A DNA stretch of 64,000 nt, taken from contig JAIORK010000004.1 of the NCBI GenBank assembly GCA_021108215.1, forward strand, positions 1 to 64,000, in the 5' to 3' direction. Below, in pieces: positions 29,901 through 31,422 of the stretch. Positions within the stretch are counted from its first letter, which is position 1; every line of letters starts with the position of its first letter. Position numbers and translations under genes: made by a program. The notes under the pieces were generated by a model. It worked only from the letters and a program-made list of their open reading frames with translations. It was not told the DNA's origin and ran no database searches. The DNA comes from a bacterium. Lineage in GTDB: Bacteria > Oederibacteriota > JAAXVQ01 > JAUVAV01.

Positions 29901-30909
29901 GATTTTGCAGATAACTCTGGAGCTCATCTGATGTGGCTGAAATATTCAAAAGTTTTTCCATCACATCCAACTTCGTCAAATAGGTGTCCAGCTCCCGTTG
30001 GGCATGCGAGGTATATAGTTTTGCTCGCACAGCCAAATCCAGCGCATCAACTTCCGCATAAATCTTATCCGGATCCAACTCCTGCGGGATGACGTTGCGG
30101 CGCTTGGAGACATATTCCAAAAGATCTGCATAGGCATTTAGATCAATCCGAATCCGCTTGGCATACCCGCAAAGGTAGACACCGTATTTCATGATCGATA
30201 TTTCACCCTCACGATAATCGCGTTTTTGATCATCCAATTCCTGGAGTTCGGGACTATAAATTTCAACCTTCAAAGCATCCAGCAAATCGCGCAAATCATA
30301 AATAAAACCCTGGCTCTCGTCATTGAGAAAGCTCATCACCAGCTTGCGGCTGCTGTGATAAAGCTCGTCTTTTTCAATACCCGTGAGCACGACAGGGTGC
30401 CTGCCCGTACCGGCATAATATTCAGCACCACTCATTTTGCCTTGGCGCATAAAAAATTGACCGGTTGCTTGTTTGGCTTTCAGATTGGGAAATTTAGACA
30501 GATGGGTCACATTGACAGGACGGGAGGCGCCTTCAATCGCAACCAGTTTGAGCCGGTAATCTTCAGCCAGATAATCGATGATATTGGCAATATTATTTTG
30601 CACCTCATAATTGCAATGCAAATCCTGAATATGCACTACCAAGCGGTCCTGCCCTTGATAGGCATCCAAAATCGCGCCGAAATCCTCAGGAATACCGACT
30701 TCCTGTTGTGCATGAATGACGACGTTCCTGGCCTGTGGATAAGCCTCTGCTTCAAACGCCCAGGTGAGGTAGGGAAATACAAAGGCCAATGTAATAAGCA
30801 TTGCAATAACCTTTGTCATAACCTTCCTACCGGGCTGATGCCAATTTTTAAGAAGCAGAAGCTGTTCAGGATCAAAAAGTGCTGAAATGGCTTCTTGTAT
30901 GCGGATCAT
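2953..30909 (-). CDS. Giant multidomain envelope protein A (9,318 aa) with SecY, SecA-like, TolC-like and GH-A domains
   Basis: This is a single uninterrupted frame of 9,318 codons. ATG at 30909 is preceded by GGGAG at 8 bases and a promoter at 30989-31017. The N-terminus has a hydrophobic signal segment (residues 31-52). Domain order, with approximate residues: TIKI/EreA-like 56-515; TMs plus an HELAH motif 640-960; SecY 1020-1410; SecA-like ATPase 1500-2330; TM and unknown domain 2780-3050; lipobox Cys3095 with TolC-like block to 4340; HExxH module 4350-4540; second unknown domain, lipobox Cys4813 and TolC-like block to 6080; HExxH module 6085-6270; clan GH-A barrel 6545-6830; two beta-sandwich repeats 6870-7160; HExxH module 7165-7345; GH-A barrel 7730-8025; beta domain 8100-8200; unrecognised helical region 8320-8810; beta-rich end. 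Its order matches giant protein B except for an added 5,000-residue secretion block. It probably stops early through a frameshift. I infer an envelope-spanning scaffold that degrades or binds glycans. The overall function is unknown. Confidence 0.95.
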   Translation of the reverse strand: MIRIQEAISALFDPEQLLLLKNWHQPGRKVMTKVIAMLITLAFVFPYLTWAFEAEAYPQARNVVIHAQQEVGIPEDFGAILDAYQGQDRLVVHIQDLHCNYEVQNNIANIIDYLAEDYRLKLVAIEGASRPVNVTHLSKFPNLKAKQATGQFFMRQGKMSGAEYYAGTGRHPVVLTGIEKDELYHSSRKLVMSFLNDESQGFIYDLRDLLDALKVEIYSPELQELDDQKRDYREGEISIMKYGVYLCGYAKRIRIDLNAYADLLEYVSKRRNVIPQELDPDKIYAEVDALDLAVRAKLYTSHAQRELDTYLTKLDVMEKLLNISATSDELQSYLQNRGSYTVKEFTTFIQQYDALGDLLMESEVYGLDEYLDRVVRFYEMADLRSEVFVENTLSGMRQNKTGIAVMVTGGFHTERVLQEMKSRGISYLSVRPRMTQEDLVNPYFALIRNRKTPLEKLLAENQNILALAPSFPQVGEGDAILSVEQEAAQSGDVRVFLDSMRMLLQEAEIAGLVSSGTTLLTDVQAKLETDMAVYPYTNEITVDWENAVNSGDTYILPFKGIAASAVVRRQGSENPAGMIELAKIAIEKTGYEVVMLDNATLAQVQGRLLAGGRRVSGSFLGLRRAVINLISPMAVMTTGGAALLSGQSTSSFMSAFGNVTQVLPDMVRSLQQGSGNALGRIQDRLGRLVLDEQGKVAVNVRVVAGAGVIAMALGLILFANVPVMLGSAIGFAGMAVIGYPVISRQLGQLTGQTTESIAGENVRPISQTGVSTVAALAMAGMLLSLLAVYFGYADLSGVIALGMNWSTAALAVGALGSVLLPLVGIPFVVMGVSIFRSNRLAASRGIQSTKLISGWQIYNVVDRRGAKTIAGFDEATGQITADLARLSHVPKFFQQLILNHELAHQAQAARRAQANRAPAGKIVGEITAYISQVISIPGLMVAAMRGTLGSAKTTLAAAQALPRGPTEKTAVQTEAGIAQVDVPGKRIQSVLNQVASDNSVGAKTEKSSSWVKAATTDTRLYFDRLTAGIPWGLVKRAMITIGIIGIYFIGQTIPIPGIDPSFITALSGNTSMDIFNFFSGGALQKFSVFGLGLAPYFGASMLMMVGQFIFPAIKDLQKSGEIGRKKIEKYSKYISVGIAVVQAVFVVAMFPALFASTGMMVAGVITLTLGSVIVTWFNSVITERGLGGKQTSLLLGAMIVPGLIGQVTAALGVGVLSMPALTMMIAVLSLSALSVVLNTYYFKLPIRSTRDSGKKDRKISERFLPLKADYMGVNAIFSSMMLISFISMVTQPLLGFAIAPMSLAYIGIVVGMILLFSLVGTRLMLNPKEIAANLAGSGSYIPGKAPGAQTRDYLSKILAILPAGGAAAVIAMALLPEAIGLGGIGVSIFLVIGIVVGLGDQLRAIFAEQRSAMVQTARLGKSKTFVGRALPFLVPAAIVGALAGILFEVVLFGKFAFGIVTVFVTLGLASWLFTIGAGLIVVGYFSYRQWIAPRRQARAYARKIATIRSQADDVDVLRVALRDKSLAELKNETNTIRQSLQDKSLEQSEKSMRTQRMRAIAIAAVAIEKQKRASADQEKNEVTRQLLKTFTMHPNQIMAALAFTEMQQRRGWARIGYFFRMLVTPEVSAIDAMAYAIKMATGQGKTETAAMALYAMALLDQGAHLITPNIDLAVEQGVEAARLLAPLGVSVAVTGYFDRATSRPAVMIWNETKQEMEISHDLSRAYAADITYGTETAFNFDYQTGINPRDPYFRIDDEGDVTYFVEGVTPRSINQAVQETVRDPEQKELLARLVRAVKPGFLKVDLATQGVKLSAAGEAAIPNADVFNALSDENPALMRLLFATIVSQMAALQSRNDVKMFEIAYQAGEEEVTLTEEARKLLEQQYLGLSTQTGLTEFPLLQHYLHAALNAQFFFVRRDVDMTAIRRDLQPGVTEYRMVGGEVTLINKETGQDMPGQEVSGGIHQALQAKEFLVEADPLQRQAIRFTDIGEYQSQLMPAQYALRYRWRNLMSATTGNSEEQQELVERLGLSRLHLPSDQGASLIRNRYADQYYLRASEQLSAVQEMVKEHSVISGTLIGTYTTGKLQSLASRMLQALRRQGFMVQVIDADTPVSRLRTTVAIARSRANALQKEMDAVNAMPDAQARQQAKTELLQRYQQDNNQLTICVISSKTSKQQLAAIKQIANLPFVVTLTNPRGTRGFNVLGRDMLAIEAEVPESADANDQLFGRVGRQGLMGYAQKVYSFEDDEIFQKYIPDFVQKLLNNEVTGNMIGTRWGQVILRNIYRTHLKISRTKSEARSYFDKYFAAVNRADVHRRGIERRIDAMSETALTAFVQENIKQDITAQVRYFTQEKNIREVISQQIADTVNQFTHYQNPQLWDTSALLAALKPVAIDEATFQTMAALVENSVADRNRGGLELRKRLIKQLQKEAGTIPFGDVLITGMDLMITSLRDRGIQLPIETQGFLDMVSAYEMSARKGDKQAAALLAEALTAYTIDFYAMVVRTTGMTVEDQKKNLITQLKNDWGNQFLRPIDTAMQDVMFVSYVGRDPLNRFKEKASRITIDFFSKRVPQILTTAAVSPLRIEAVAAPERTVEEVLADADALLGRSSGFETVAAETSLPTAGDVGNESIPENATVLYQAAISGQLRQLDGDFKKDRPLNLDKASFGREDQPVVIFRINNPALLDEADFVYLQETARIMNRNARVMLVVTAEKSTAKKHVRKIRRAVSILYASSHAQKRAESYQMTSDGRLQTSFRGLRGRLPQLDISLSRPAKYLGTVFRSVERALVMTLMTTLVSVGLVSLGAVGLLTLSGWSLALGSGGLIAVGLVMLVGLNSGLRKRAVRFSKTFMKTAQGIFRVAYTSGRTRQPAESAETNLPALVTGQVRTWQHEGLDATVYVDQQAENNLVGITAMVDNALRSIMLDLPRGHRNTTQKIVVLAQSDDAHIRQLREQGVLDENSFVLFLDGYQDQGIDLNTTDGQNRLMLDFVTLFMMRSPLIENEAQKLILEHDLANEAAIADGSVFEHVDAAIADYATGIVQQALQARIGQIITEQSTATPGDVGQALSLNRVWGMGKRVFSVIAGLATLLVTGCASNRAYTRAFEPAHFTTGQRAYTSTRQVRQTAKGDLPGLISSAMRTSSSLDIDRTKIDLARESVFQAKLAAYIPSLTVKVPLYRSYMGELGRVSEGRVDGADFFVDEMIRVHSRIYDPVRSAYFQRLESNAAVHRSEYHRDISVLVPKVVKGYIELRNANYVVSQRKAALQELLTLIKQNEIKTQQAPVEQQARLRVYHLQLLTRADKIRTQLAEANANVSQKMRDLNILVGNPVGTKLSVGNKLVTKSELDTITSKYFGLTPARGEIDVLQAKERMSNYEVELLKANRSWIPTLDLSGIVFSNSKGFKDMAYYVELRARLLHTDFGLTAARQRVAQVNAQIAGLDVKQSKWQQDFAIWKAQMTMQHSVGRMQFLENQLRQIGEKLALAELNYKANRGDVILVAELRSQWADLYIQRSSMQFEYLTASMILKGTEKPGMSTATITLPTVSQNLQLVTKKSMNVRRSILGTQAARAELELAKKLGRPELGVSTFVGYRGFTEQEGIGTRVTGDQGYRTGVNVELGGPLSMRTFGTGPEQRAARLKEKTRQVGETVAKNQVMISATEAYIKLVELAYRYKAQQTIVTRAREGYVKREAEAKRLRRPFFAQAEKDQIAFGETQLKQIEHEMNMARADYLRLSNLPAGTKVAIHNPEKLLTSMPTTVGTALLQNNYDPESFIKLLEAHRDQLRAEIKASGRETSARWKLGYGYTAPINDHTVYLGVSIALGSGGKKSQMTRARVELVRVERQIQQVRSELRQKRDAFVGIYRISSEKLKVAQRMVAVAEKEYAKAQAEYKAGTLTFNELDFIYLQTLYRRLELTYFMGNQSRAALYLAQFGGSPSTVAVERKLVKIDISDPAKVVKLLSSLVQGSNDVLTAENNFKVAQALSNDPTLFTVSLLIPGGTASQSFTNAAGEQTTVKNMYASLVGQINWTPAYLRQIQSAQHKAFQGRLARDRAVHQKWIQGIKAYYTLALQSEFLKVAENEVARLKPLYAKNAKAVGFQYSGAQKRVLERQEAVRWARAELANIFGTDVTFVYTPTGNITKLLSAQGLDVQLDKTMAAVAERDPRMQNIVQAANATGSKMPSVVQGILPEVGIETMMHQIDIQVKAGSQDEHLFSRRLAVNLILRFSGENVLAGKLSALEKKINVQSAQAVRKQILTELKNLEGKINDQAKVYNAARRQLTQAESALAKAREQYQGKTAKDALMLFPYVNAYIEAKTKTVDAFIKYAELKAELTLRTESYGIRQPAAAVVKKEVPRTSVPFAAALAGLGLQFVFAGGWLWMLPAMIATVFLGAELTKYLAFNAGWMQRGADQAWQALSLEERANAVTQRTGLTIRVEEQAKGLGNAWRAWRSGSPLTAYDADTDTYRISERLLDSNGWFSSRQLDTFLRHEQAHAVRGVGESRAILTEIWGNGLVDFMLNFSTLLNVPWAMARTLIDRVGSWISQPSLLRDQIVNFGGRFTKRTNRMLRTNLAPETLSLETELPSGLESITIGLDATGEALQAGKIQTWKVGGKQLNIYVDSNAEKAISGITAVFDQRLREGLKGLPLEYLNPNQNIVVLATRDQQQIDKLKSEGLINEQTLIFALDAYANQGVNLATPQGSFQLGSDIFRWLLVSSRTLQSTAAILIDQYDLANKDLLADGSVFNRIESILAMYPGGMQAALKIVLSRGIVNRSITLAPSSRRFQRNLGVLRQWTGRGLAIFSGLVALLMTGCTSVHSITRTTSAMNTTAFTPRRSSPDGVILSAGRQTAQSPTTTLTAPNRIASKELNRFIDQALRKSSQLNIDRTRITVNEQMVLQAKLSAYIPAVTLTVPIYESYMNEVGRVSDGMVGEADFFVDELLRVHARVYDPIRSAYQDRLHANTTMSQAELDRDVTGLITKVVNGYIALRSANYVMEQRRQAVESQLGLIAENESAIEAAPAESQADLKLYHQLLITRLEKMRTELIESETDVNQKMRTLNLLTGNPAEMRIQVGKTLVTKEELDAIGQNYFGFSSLEGTVDVAQANLSVSEHEQKLLRANASWIPTLDAGGIVFDNSRGDDIGYYLELRARLLHTDFGRTASQENIAAVNSRIAALDVRDARAQKEYAVWKAQITLQHALGQLQYLEGQLRQIGEKLGLAELNFQAGRGDVILVAELRSQWSALYVTKAGMQYNYLTASMILSGAQTVTTEGATFGLPAINEGLQLITETSPDVRRALLGVDAADAEIDAARREKNPQLNFSIYGGYRGFTEFETLGTRITGDEGYRYGANLELSGALSFSGTEASERAARLKVLERQAGVKVVQDQTMVATAEAYLRVLELAARFEAQSEIVKQSKIGFEQRRQDAEQNNKPFFARAEQDQIAYGESLLAQIKLEVDLAKAEYCRLAQLPAGTNLTVDNPQTLLEQMPGGIGAALRNQGHNPEAFLELLRAHQRQLTAQVAAEKNKTGAQWKVGIGYDAYVNDASIYGGISIPFGGGSKKSQQTWAELELAKVENQIHQVENELANKRRAFAEIYRYSTEKLRIAQRMVVLAQEQYRQAQRDFDAGKIGFSELDFKRIQVNYRKLELTYFQGNQSRAALYLSQFGGRPEMVTTEVQTVAIDVTDPAKMIELLTPLVEGSDAVIFAENSFKVAQARINDPSLFTLSLLAPLGAAGQTFTNPDGRPMTVKNEYQAMTGQIDWSPAYLSQIQNARHQAFESRMDRDRVVHEKWVAGLRAYYNLALQSEMVKLAENELTSWTRLRDQNPSDAAISFKHSSARKQLLERQEALAWAKAELSNIFGTHIHFSYTPTGDAGALLSSTGFDQEIEQALHLATENDPRLRDIMTDAQGTGSILPAFVTGIIPDVSIQARMNQIDIQTTDEHMFSRRLAVNLILRFSGDHIMDGSIADLRNQIDLASAQAVRNQVQGELSELEGKINDQARIYNQARLQLNQAEQSLEAARKSFNAGTPEEAQKLLPYVAAYIEAKSKATDAFLKYAELRAELVLRTESYGVNLATTPVMEKAVPRLSVPFLAALAGLGLQYLAGNNWLYLLPALLTAVFLAVEVGKYLYLNSGIAKSGASDAWKKMTQSQKIDAIENRTGIRVRVMEQAPGIFNAWRAWRSGKPLTAYNPNDDTYAVSERLLDSDQWFMQRQLSSFLRHEQAHAKRGASETRAILAEVWGGGLTDLMLNFSTLLNIPWSMALGVMNRIGTRMKTGTTLVDQDGTQLQTAIVQIGESETVISRALEGVNAAEAMFVQSAQLKTEALLALEQERTQAQKQQRPVSQALLDEYTAKTEMNEKDRLAIYQAFTQYTTRLDRFVSAAESVQATHAERFMPGQKREVMARAIVFAEALSAGEASVETQTGVRPELLKRLGNIAVLKAEKVAQTGRLTGMARRVFFSLVGSITLVAMSFSLFPQTMNGLLGTVIRNMPNSVVDILRETLYSINPNWGHRLDVNISATTKSFVQIDPDHPTQLSAEGVVVKIKGANYYPSQHGWGKMWSQWNPELIEQELSRCPGLGINSIRTFIHYEEFGKDQVDPAMLRRMDQFLEIADRYGLKVQFTFFPMHRNYHKDNWPNMQAHVRAVLERFKNDSRVLGWGVTNELDLHIENNPQDQGLEKLGIAWHNEMARFIKSIDPNHIVIAATSRPGWIGLLDPTHIDVYSLHVGAYGDAVDGMIATAQRTMRDKGITAPILFEELGVDFKKEAVPGLQSGKFFRQAMSAVKKSDISGFMVWALNDIDDQTYGIIDKEGRPRGASAIIRDFYQGTDWRRLIQVARPVLKGLGEQRHSSSYINVLVSPQKSDSLLFTEKQAVLEIGENNQFTIKRPGTPNYGAIELSKPIELDMDISQWLKINVNDVEGRWYLILRSPEKPGWYQRVQIDTTRKGTFYYRLSDYIPEALQELRTGKHTFVFEIGVSRTDASKNAAMTFDELALISGDVDITRQTGTRRSVQTVIGEGRNDISVFSANKGSIERVGKDQARIQVDQEATFGGVILQGLTPGQNQIKLNMDQQQWIDLNVTFVKGRWYLILRSPEKPDWYARIQMDTDQTGRFYYDIRAHLPGDMQTGEHTITLEIGTAKTKQASRPNVTFDHLSVITQQPKETPRMFVPVLIAVATVAYQFFVGGDWYLFLPAAMATIFYMVEVSKYFVVRSGFLRLFANLKWKALTLDEKVAAIEQRTGLRVVPIRQERGWASAFRALQQNQPLAAYDVATGEYRVSERLLDSNDWFTRRQLDSILRHERVHGEKGMGEARAILAEIKGGGVVDFILNFSTIINIPWLAATKIPFIGRIIRGRQAPLEELISREMMSLDQALGIVGKADKELAVALHTMMIARQRAEEMELRQNRVEEVLDKAWRRAGTDGKVDPKLEKAVSRAYNQNAAAWREVRRAFNVYTTIMRRFVQASKNLRKTNVDELGSDHKQEYLRDAQKIANKYSVGEAGEQNKLGVDETLWQQFSQIGNEDFSQLAPAEIGRARKGKRLVDFVTIVGILLTGIIGIGMAEITSFNTALPVSIGLVVLALGMLTYAWRTGRLRSTGVQHERLRRHGMQYWILTDFVRSAFWGITRAGVSMIAIAFMFLAPLGQTRFVQIIIGITMQPLVDISRGLLNKISPYRDQKPDVSADISKTTGLPGERLNSISERLFGTSESVPEGFAAVNRAEPDQISINGTVVKIKGANYYPSKHAYEKMWTEWNPALIEKELSRSSQVGINLIRTFVHYEEFGKDKVDPAMLQRMRQFVEIADRYGMKVQFTLFPNEREYGDVEKAKRHVTQIVGEFKDDSRIFGWGVTNEMDLDVYLHGVPGEYPTMKEAAVWHNTIARHLKATDPNHLVIAGSSKPETFNYLDMTYVDVFALHTGGRLDSPQALIMKAKEFMHKTGNIRPILFEQFGVDYATTESGAAGDFIHRVFREIYKTDIAGGLIWALNDMGDEKIGVFDGAGSLRSGMNTIGISYVGTDFTDIKEVSRPSAPIQTPSEMNGYNRVHGETIQLFSQEMLTKTDAISGIWTPAGERITMLPLDDGLKIERTGDQNYGGMVTKQSFQVDLNQHAEVSIKVRDVTGQWYAVLTHAETGQQIRLQLDTHVDGEFVFDLAHYLPANMQQWGHYFTLEIGVTETDYTRTLPDQNASVIVEEVKIVNGNRTTRTNALQVTLAEKLAMETLQGKRVQTVEHKVDIIKTPFLRVDLPVGQAYLRAKVFVDGQEIRLENPFYFFAGETRLDLYQLCRQARIPLAGQGISDVRVEMEALGPLANQAVIDKISVESRHPVMAKKYLTFNKLNLKAFCREHNISLTALLMMVELEDTREKDVMGKRSTLYNRVKLWLYQYWINIPANRLVQPIRGDLGSFLPYHSTESLTELVTRWKARKSSMEWIHAWQGGWNEAALEFRGAIFDAEWQAWVGPADLVMREDGMLAKQDISEFCSHPSINMAEENFERVIALNHPGMNLETYLATYNALQIEVEMVSTVRRRFFNYSPGDRLLELIRRRISGQFVDPKPDLPGICIEVNRELAKQGIKGEISPSEMRRVIDQEASGFEEWFFVLYHNKATLTRLIGDVYYAYLNESVTSDDYIHEGNYREKLTSEQIRQCLEISEKLGFYAPGLPAKGGGSSIWMDLLVPMMQWMYKLNYTKPTMRDLLLRFNPSSNPNEGVLGLLAAWNAGERDPRLIIGRLNNQQVMGRYNLEQYMTPDLKRRFTLDQLATIVSGFEQIFGRWDPKQFPLENLIANWQKYQVLSEADYYDRVSQSRFNNLMPSMEKENRVALLPSGVTPEEFQSYGADVVLADNGQGGTRLTVVGTRSGQDSEEHRKYGGVLLHTRLNGKGFNMLRMEVKEVTSSMYINIHYDHDGTKYTKIYSTPLPINQPGVYYFNLKDIIPQNIYEQVGEGRVDEATIKHLHRTLVDDVIRREAQAEHNALENNAKPRWKQLESDLRWRTKQAYDALASRYSGEVPRVEYNRANQKLLAYETQQRKALRVSLKAEHDLIDEKWGRISGQRHRQLDAQLGSLMIPIEIGVNSQWRDPESKEPATPQQQTNAGQRVVIDSMEIIRASDSEQRGVDLIRNGAWAYNAENYFMPWEANGVEQRIDQQNRLVIRGAREEMTAAKLGMMSEAEINAFQKKNGSGTVLRQLKIDPSNRWIEVTVDEMTSSGYLVINNADGKAISPKMKINAPGTYRFDLDGIFSSNCWLEFGVISKYHKPGTPYMPEHVSNAGQTITISRMLAMSGKALGGINQDVINLTTMGAWYYTDEQYVSTLRSRYERMFNW
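4480..5960 (-). other. Domain in giant A: unrecognised helical region shared with giant B
   Basis: Residues about 8320-8810 are rich in helices and Trp, with conserved blocks NISLTALLMMVELE, IPANRLVQPIRGDLGSFLP, WIHAWQGGWNEAALEF, FFNYSPGDRLLELIRRRISG and GGGSSIWMDLLVPMM. The same region occurs in protein B at 51600-53030 at high similarity. I do not recognise the fold. High conservation with many charged and aromatic residues suggests a real enzyme or binding function. Confidence 0.6.
6840..7725 (-). other. Domain in giant A: clan GH-A TIM barrel, copy 2, with Gln beside the nucleophile position
   Basis: Residues about 7730-8025 repeat the layout of copy 1: KIKGANYYPS start, HYEEFG, GWGVTNE with acid/base Glu7851, and strand 7 LFEQFGVD (Glu7946, Gln7947). 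In GH5-type enzymes the nucleophile Glu directly precedes aromatic-Gly, and here that position is Gln. Either the preceding Glu is used or this copy is a binding-only domain. Protein B has the same substitution in its second barrel. Confidence 0.75.
8880..9415 (-). other. Domain in giant A: HExxH membrane module, copy A3
   Basis: P-R-M-F-V-P helix pair, RTGLRVVP, PLAAYDVATGEY, SERLLDSNDWF, ILRHERVHG (His7301, His7305), EARAILAEIKGGG and NFSTIINIPW. A coiled-coil-like helical segment and two TM helices (about 7540-7590 and 7627-7645) follow before the second GH-A barrel. It is most similar to the second module of protein B. Confidence 0.7.
9430..10300 (-). repeat. Domain in giant A: two beta-sandwich (CBM-like) repeats
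   Basis: There are two copies of about 120 residues with the shared core V-x-G-R-W-Y-L-I-L-R-S-P-E-K-P, then a Q-x-DT strand, a G-x-F-Y-Y strand and a GxHTxxxEIG strand, each ending in T-F-D-x-L. The aromatic-rich beta pattern beside glycosidases suggests carbohydrate binding. Related copies lie in protein B at 56540-57340. Confidence 0.65.
10430..11280 (-). other. Domain in giant A: clan GH-A (GH5-like) TIM barrel, copy 1
   Basis: Residues about 6545-6830 begin with VKIKGANYYPS, typical of the first strand of GH5/GH2-type barrels. The strand-4 motif GWGVTNE carries the predicted acid/base Glu6665, and strand 7 ends in LFEELGVD with the predicted nucleophile Glu6758 or Glu6759. Conserved HYEEFG, FTFFP and VWALNDID support a retaining glycosidase of clan GH-A. 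The substrate cannot be told from sequence; mannanase-like GH5 enzymes have a similar FEE(Y/F)G nucleophile motif. Confidence 0.8.
12100..12662 (-). other. Domain in giant A: HExxH membrane module, copy A2
   Basis: The architecture is the same as the other copies: P-R-L-S-V-P-F helix pair, RTGIRVRV, NAWRAWRSGKPLTAY, SERLLDS, FLRHEQAHAKRG (His6221, Glu6222, His6225), TRAILAEVWGGG and NFSTLLNIPW. It is followed by a helical stretch of about 150 residues and a TM before the first GH-A barrel. This copy sits where protein B has its first HExxH module. Confidence 0.7.
12680..16473 (-). other. Domain in giant A: lipobox plus TolC-like block, copy 2
   Basis: Lipobox ALLMTGC(T) with Cys4813 is followed by a second TolC-like block of about 1,260 residues. 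It is colinear with copy 1 along its length: the IDRTRITVNEQMVLQAKLSA start, GDVILVAELRSQW, YRGFTEFE, GGSKKSQ, and HMFSRRLAVNLILRFSG near the end. Copy and original differ by many substitutions, so the duplication is old. Two TolC-like blocks in one chain may supply two of the three protomers of a TolC trimer; this is inference. Confidence 0.75.
16590..17190 (-). other. Domain in giant A: unrecognised alpha/beta domain preceding lipobox 2
   Basis: Residues about 4575-4774 are similar to residues about 2880-3050 upstream of the first lipobox. Shared features are an I-V-V-L-A strand, a Q-I-x-x-L-x-x-x-G-x-L/V-x-E helix, a hydrophobic strand ending in LDxYxxQGxxL, and DLANxxxxADGSVF. I cannot place it in a family. 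Its duplication shows that the whole unit (domain, lipobox, TolC block, HExxH module) was copied. Confidence 0.6.
17290..17865 (-). other. Domain in giant A: HExxH membrane module, copy A1
   Basis: This module recurs five times in the window. The order is P-R-x-S-V-P-F followed by two hydrophobic helices, then RTGLTIRV, the NAWRAWRSG-PLTAY stretch, ISERLLDS, FLRHEQAHA (His4489, Glu4490, His4493) and GESRAILTEIWG. A final hydrophobic segment with NFSTLLNVPWA follows. HExxH and a downstream Glu resemble gluzincin active sites, as in M48/M56 families. It separates the first TolC block from the next unit. Confidence 0.7.
17880..21627 (-). other. Domain in giant A: lipobox plus TolC-like block, copy 1
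   Basis: A hydrophobic stretch ending LLVTGC(A), Cys3095, looks like a lipoprotein signal but sits 3,000 residues inside the chain. It is followed by about 1,240 residues of long amphipathic helices separated by short beta pairs, with about five half-repeats of the TolC/OprM type. Examples are the IDRTKIDLARESVFQAKLAA start, and turns of the GDV-L-VAELRSQ and GTLTFNELDFIYLQTLY kind. Lipid-anchored outer-membrane factors (the OprM/NodT branch) have exactly such a lipobox. A standard protomer has two half-repeats, so about five is unusually many. Function as an export duct is inferred. Confidence 0.75.
23920..26412 (-). other. Domain in giant A: SecA-like preprotein translocase ATPase
   Basis: Residues about 1500-2330 follow SecA order. 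The N-terminal segment has the L-x-x-K/E-T-x-x-x-R-x-x-L pattern. Walker A is ATGQGKTET (Lys1645, Thr1646). ITPNIDLA matches the SecA motif after Walker A, and YGTETAFNFDY matches the SecA YGTNxEFGFDYLRD element. A DEGD (1757-1760 region) aligns with the SecA DEVD Walker B. SGGIHQALQAKE matches the preprotein cross-linking region, NPRGTRGFNVLG matches the AGRGTDI.LG motif, and GRVGRQG (Arg2229, Arg2232) with YSFEDDEIF matches motif VI. A helical tail follows, and no zinc-binding C-terminus is seen. The ATPase motifs are nearly intact though diverged. Fusion to SecY implies that motor and channel are produced 1:1 in one chain. Confidence 0.9.
26680..27852 (-). other. Domain in giant A: near-complete SecY translocon channel
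   Basis: Residues about 1020-1410 read as SecY. The TM1/plug region carries the IPIPGID signature, followed by FNFFSGGALQKFSVFGLGL, which is near-diagnostic of SecY. Next come GEIGRKKIEKYSKY (cytosolic loop) and, late in the domain, LNPKEIAANL with SGSYIPGKAPG, the SecY TM8-9 loop and NPKE signature. About ten hydrophobic helices can be drawn, so the length is close to a full SecY of roughly 420-440 residues. The cell must also have a normal SecY elsewhere; this copy is fused within a 1 MDa chain and immediately precedes a SecA-like ATPase. I am confident of the family. Whether it forms a channel is unknown. Confidence 0.93.
28030..28992 (-). other. Domain in giant A: multi-TM segment with an HELAH metalloprotease-like motif
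   Basis: Residues about 640-960 contain several hydrophobic helices, followed near residue 900 by NHELAHQ, an HExxH motif of the kind found in membrane-bound M48/M56-type metallopeptidases. In this segment I see only the HExxH motif, without a clear third ligand, so catalytic activity is uncertain. It lies directly upstream of the SecY domain. Confidence 0.5.
29365..30744 (-). other. Domain in giant A: N-terminal TIKI/EreA/ChaN-like domain
   Basis: Residues about 56-515 follow the signal segment. Conserved points shared with protein B are HIQDLHCN (His93, Asp96, His98), VAIEGAS (Glu126) and VTGGFHTE (His412). The spaced H..D.H / E / G-F-H pattern, with alternating hydrophobic strands and helices, recalls the TIKI/TraB/EreA/ChaN superfamily of metal-dependent hydrolases. 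That assignment rests on motif spacing only. Placement directly after a signal peptide would put the domain on the outer face of the inner membrane. It is the most strongly shared N-terminal part of giants A and B. Confidence 0.45.
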
Positions 30910-30988
30910 ATTTCCATCTCCCGTCTGTTCCCCAAAGGGGTAATTAAAAATTTTATTTATATTAAATTACTTTTTTAGATTTGCTTGA

Positions 30989-31017
30989 ATTATAGCATAG
31001 CGAAAAACAAAAATCAA
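30989..31017 (-). promoter_or_regulatory. Sigma-70-like promoter of giant gene A
   Basis: On the minus strand: TTGATT, 17-base spacer, TATAAT, with TGC directly before the -10. This is a strong match to consensus. The predicted start would be near 30982, giving a leader of about 73 bases that contains a short CCCC-TTT-GGGG hairpin and the GGGAG ribosome site. Giant gene B has a similar promoter. Confidence 0.7.
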
Positions 31018-31254
31018 ATTCCATAATCTGTGATAATCGTTTATTTTAAATAAATAAATTGTGTTTGTGTCATTTTGAAACATTTTTTTGCTATTTTCTG
31101 GATTATTATTTTGCCTATTTTATAAGGATTTTAATCACTGCCAAAAATCTTACAGAAAGTCTCGTCATCCCAAAATGAAAAACAAGTCTATTGATGGTTT
31201 TTTTTTATTTTTTTACAAAAAGGATAAACTTTTTTTCTAAAAAAACTATGAACG

Positions 31255-31275
31255 ACCCTGGGCAAACCCCAGGGT
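31255..31275 (-). terminator. Terminator-like hairpin behind the hexomutase gene
   Basis: A perfect 8-bp stem (ACCCTGGG / CCCAGGGT) with a 5-base loop, followed on the minus strand after 8 bases by a T-rich run. It lies 148 bases after the stop codon. The gap before the T run is longer than ideal. Confidence 0.5.
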
Positions 31276-31422
31276 ATCCATGCCCCGCGTGTCCTTTGTT
31301 TATTCCTGCCGCAAGCAACAGAATTTTAAAATTAAAAACATGAAAAACATATATGAAGGTACGGTGAGTTAAATAATTTTTTTGTATATCGTGACCCCTC
31401 GAAGTGATTCCGGAAAAGCGGC

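Larger units (their letters stand above)
30910..31422. other. AT-rich spacer between giant gene A and the hexomutase gene
   Basis: The spacer is 513 bases and very AT-rich. It holds the promoter of giant gene A (30989-31017) and a terminator-like hairpin behind the mutase (31255-31275), with poly-A/T runs between. I see no credible small gene here. Confidence 0.8.
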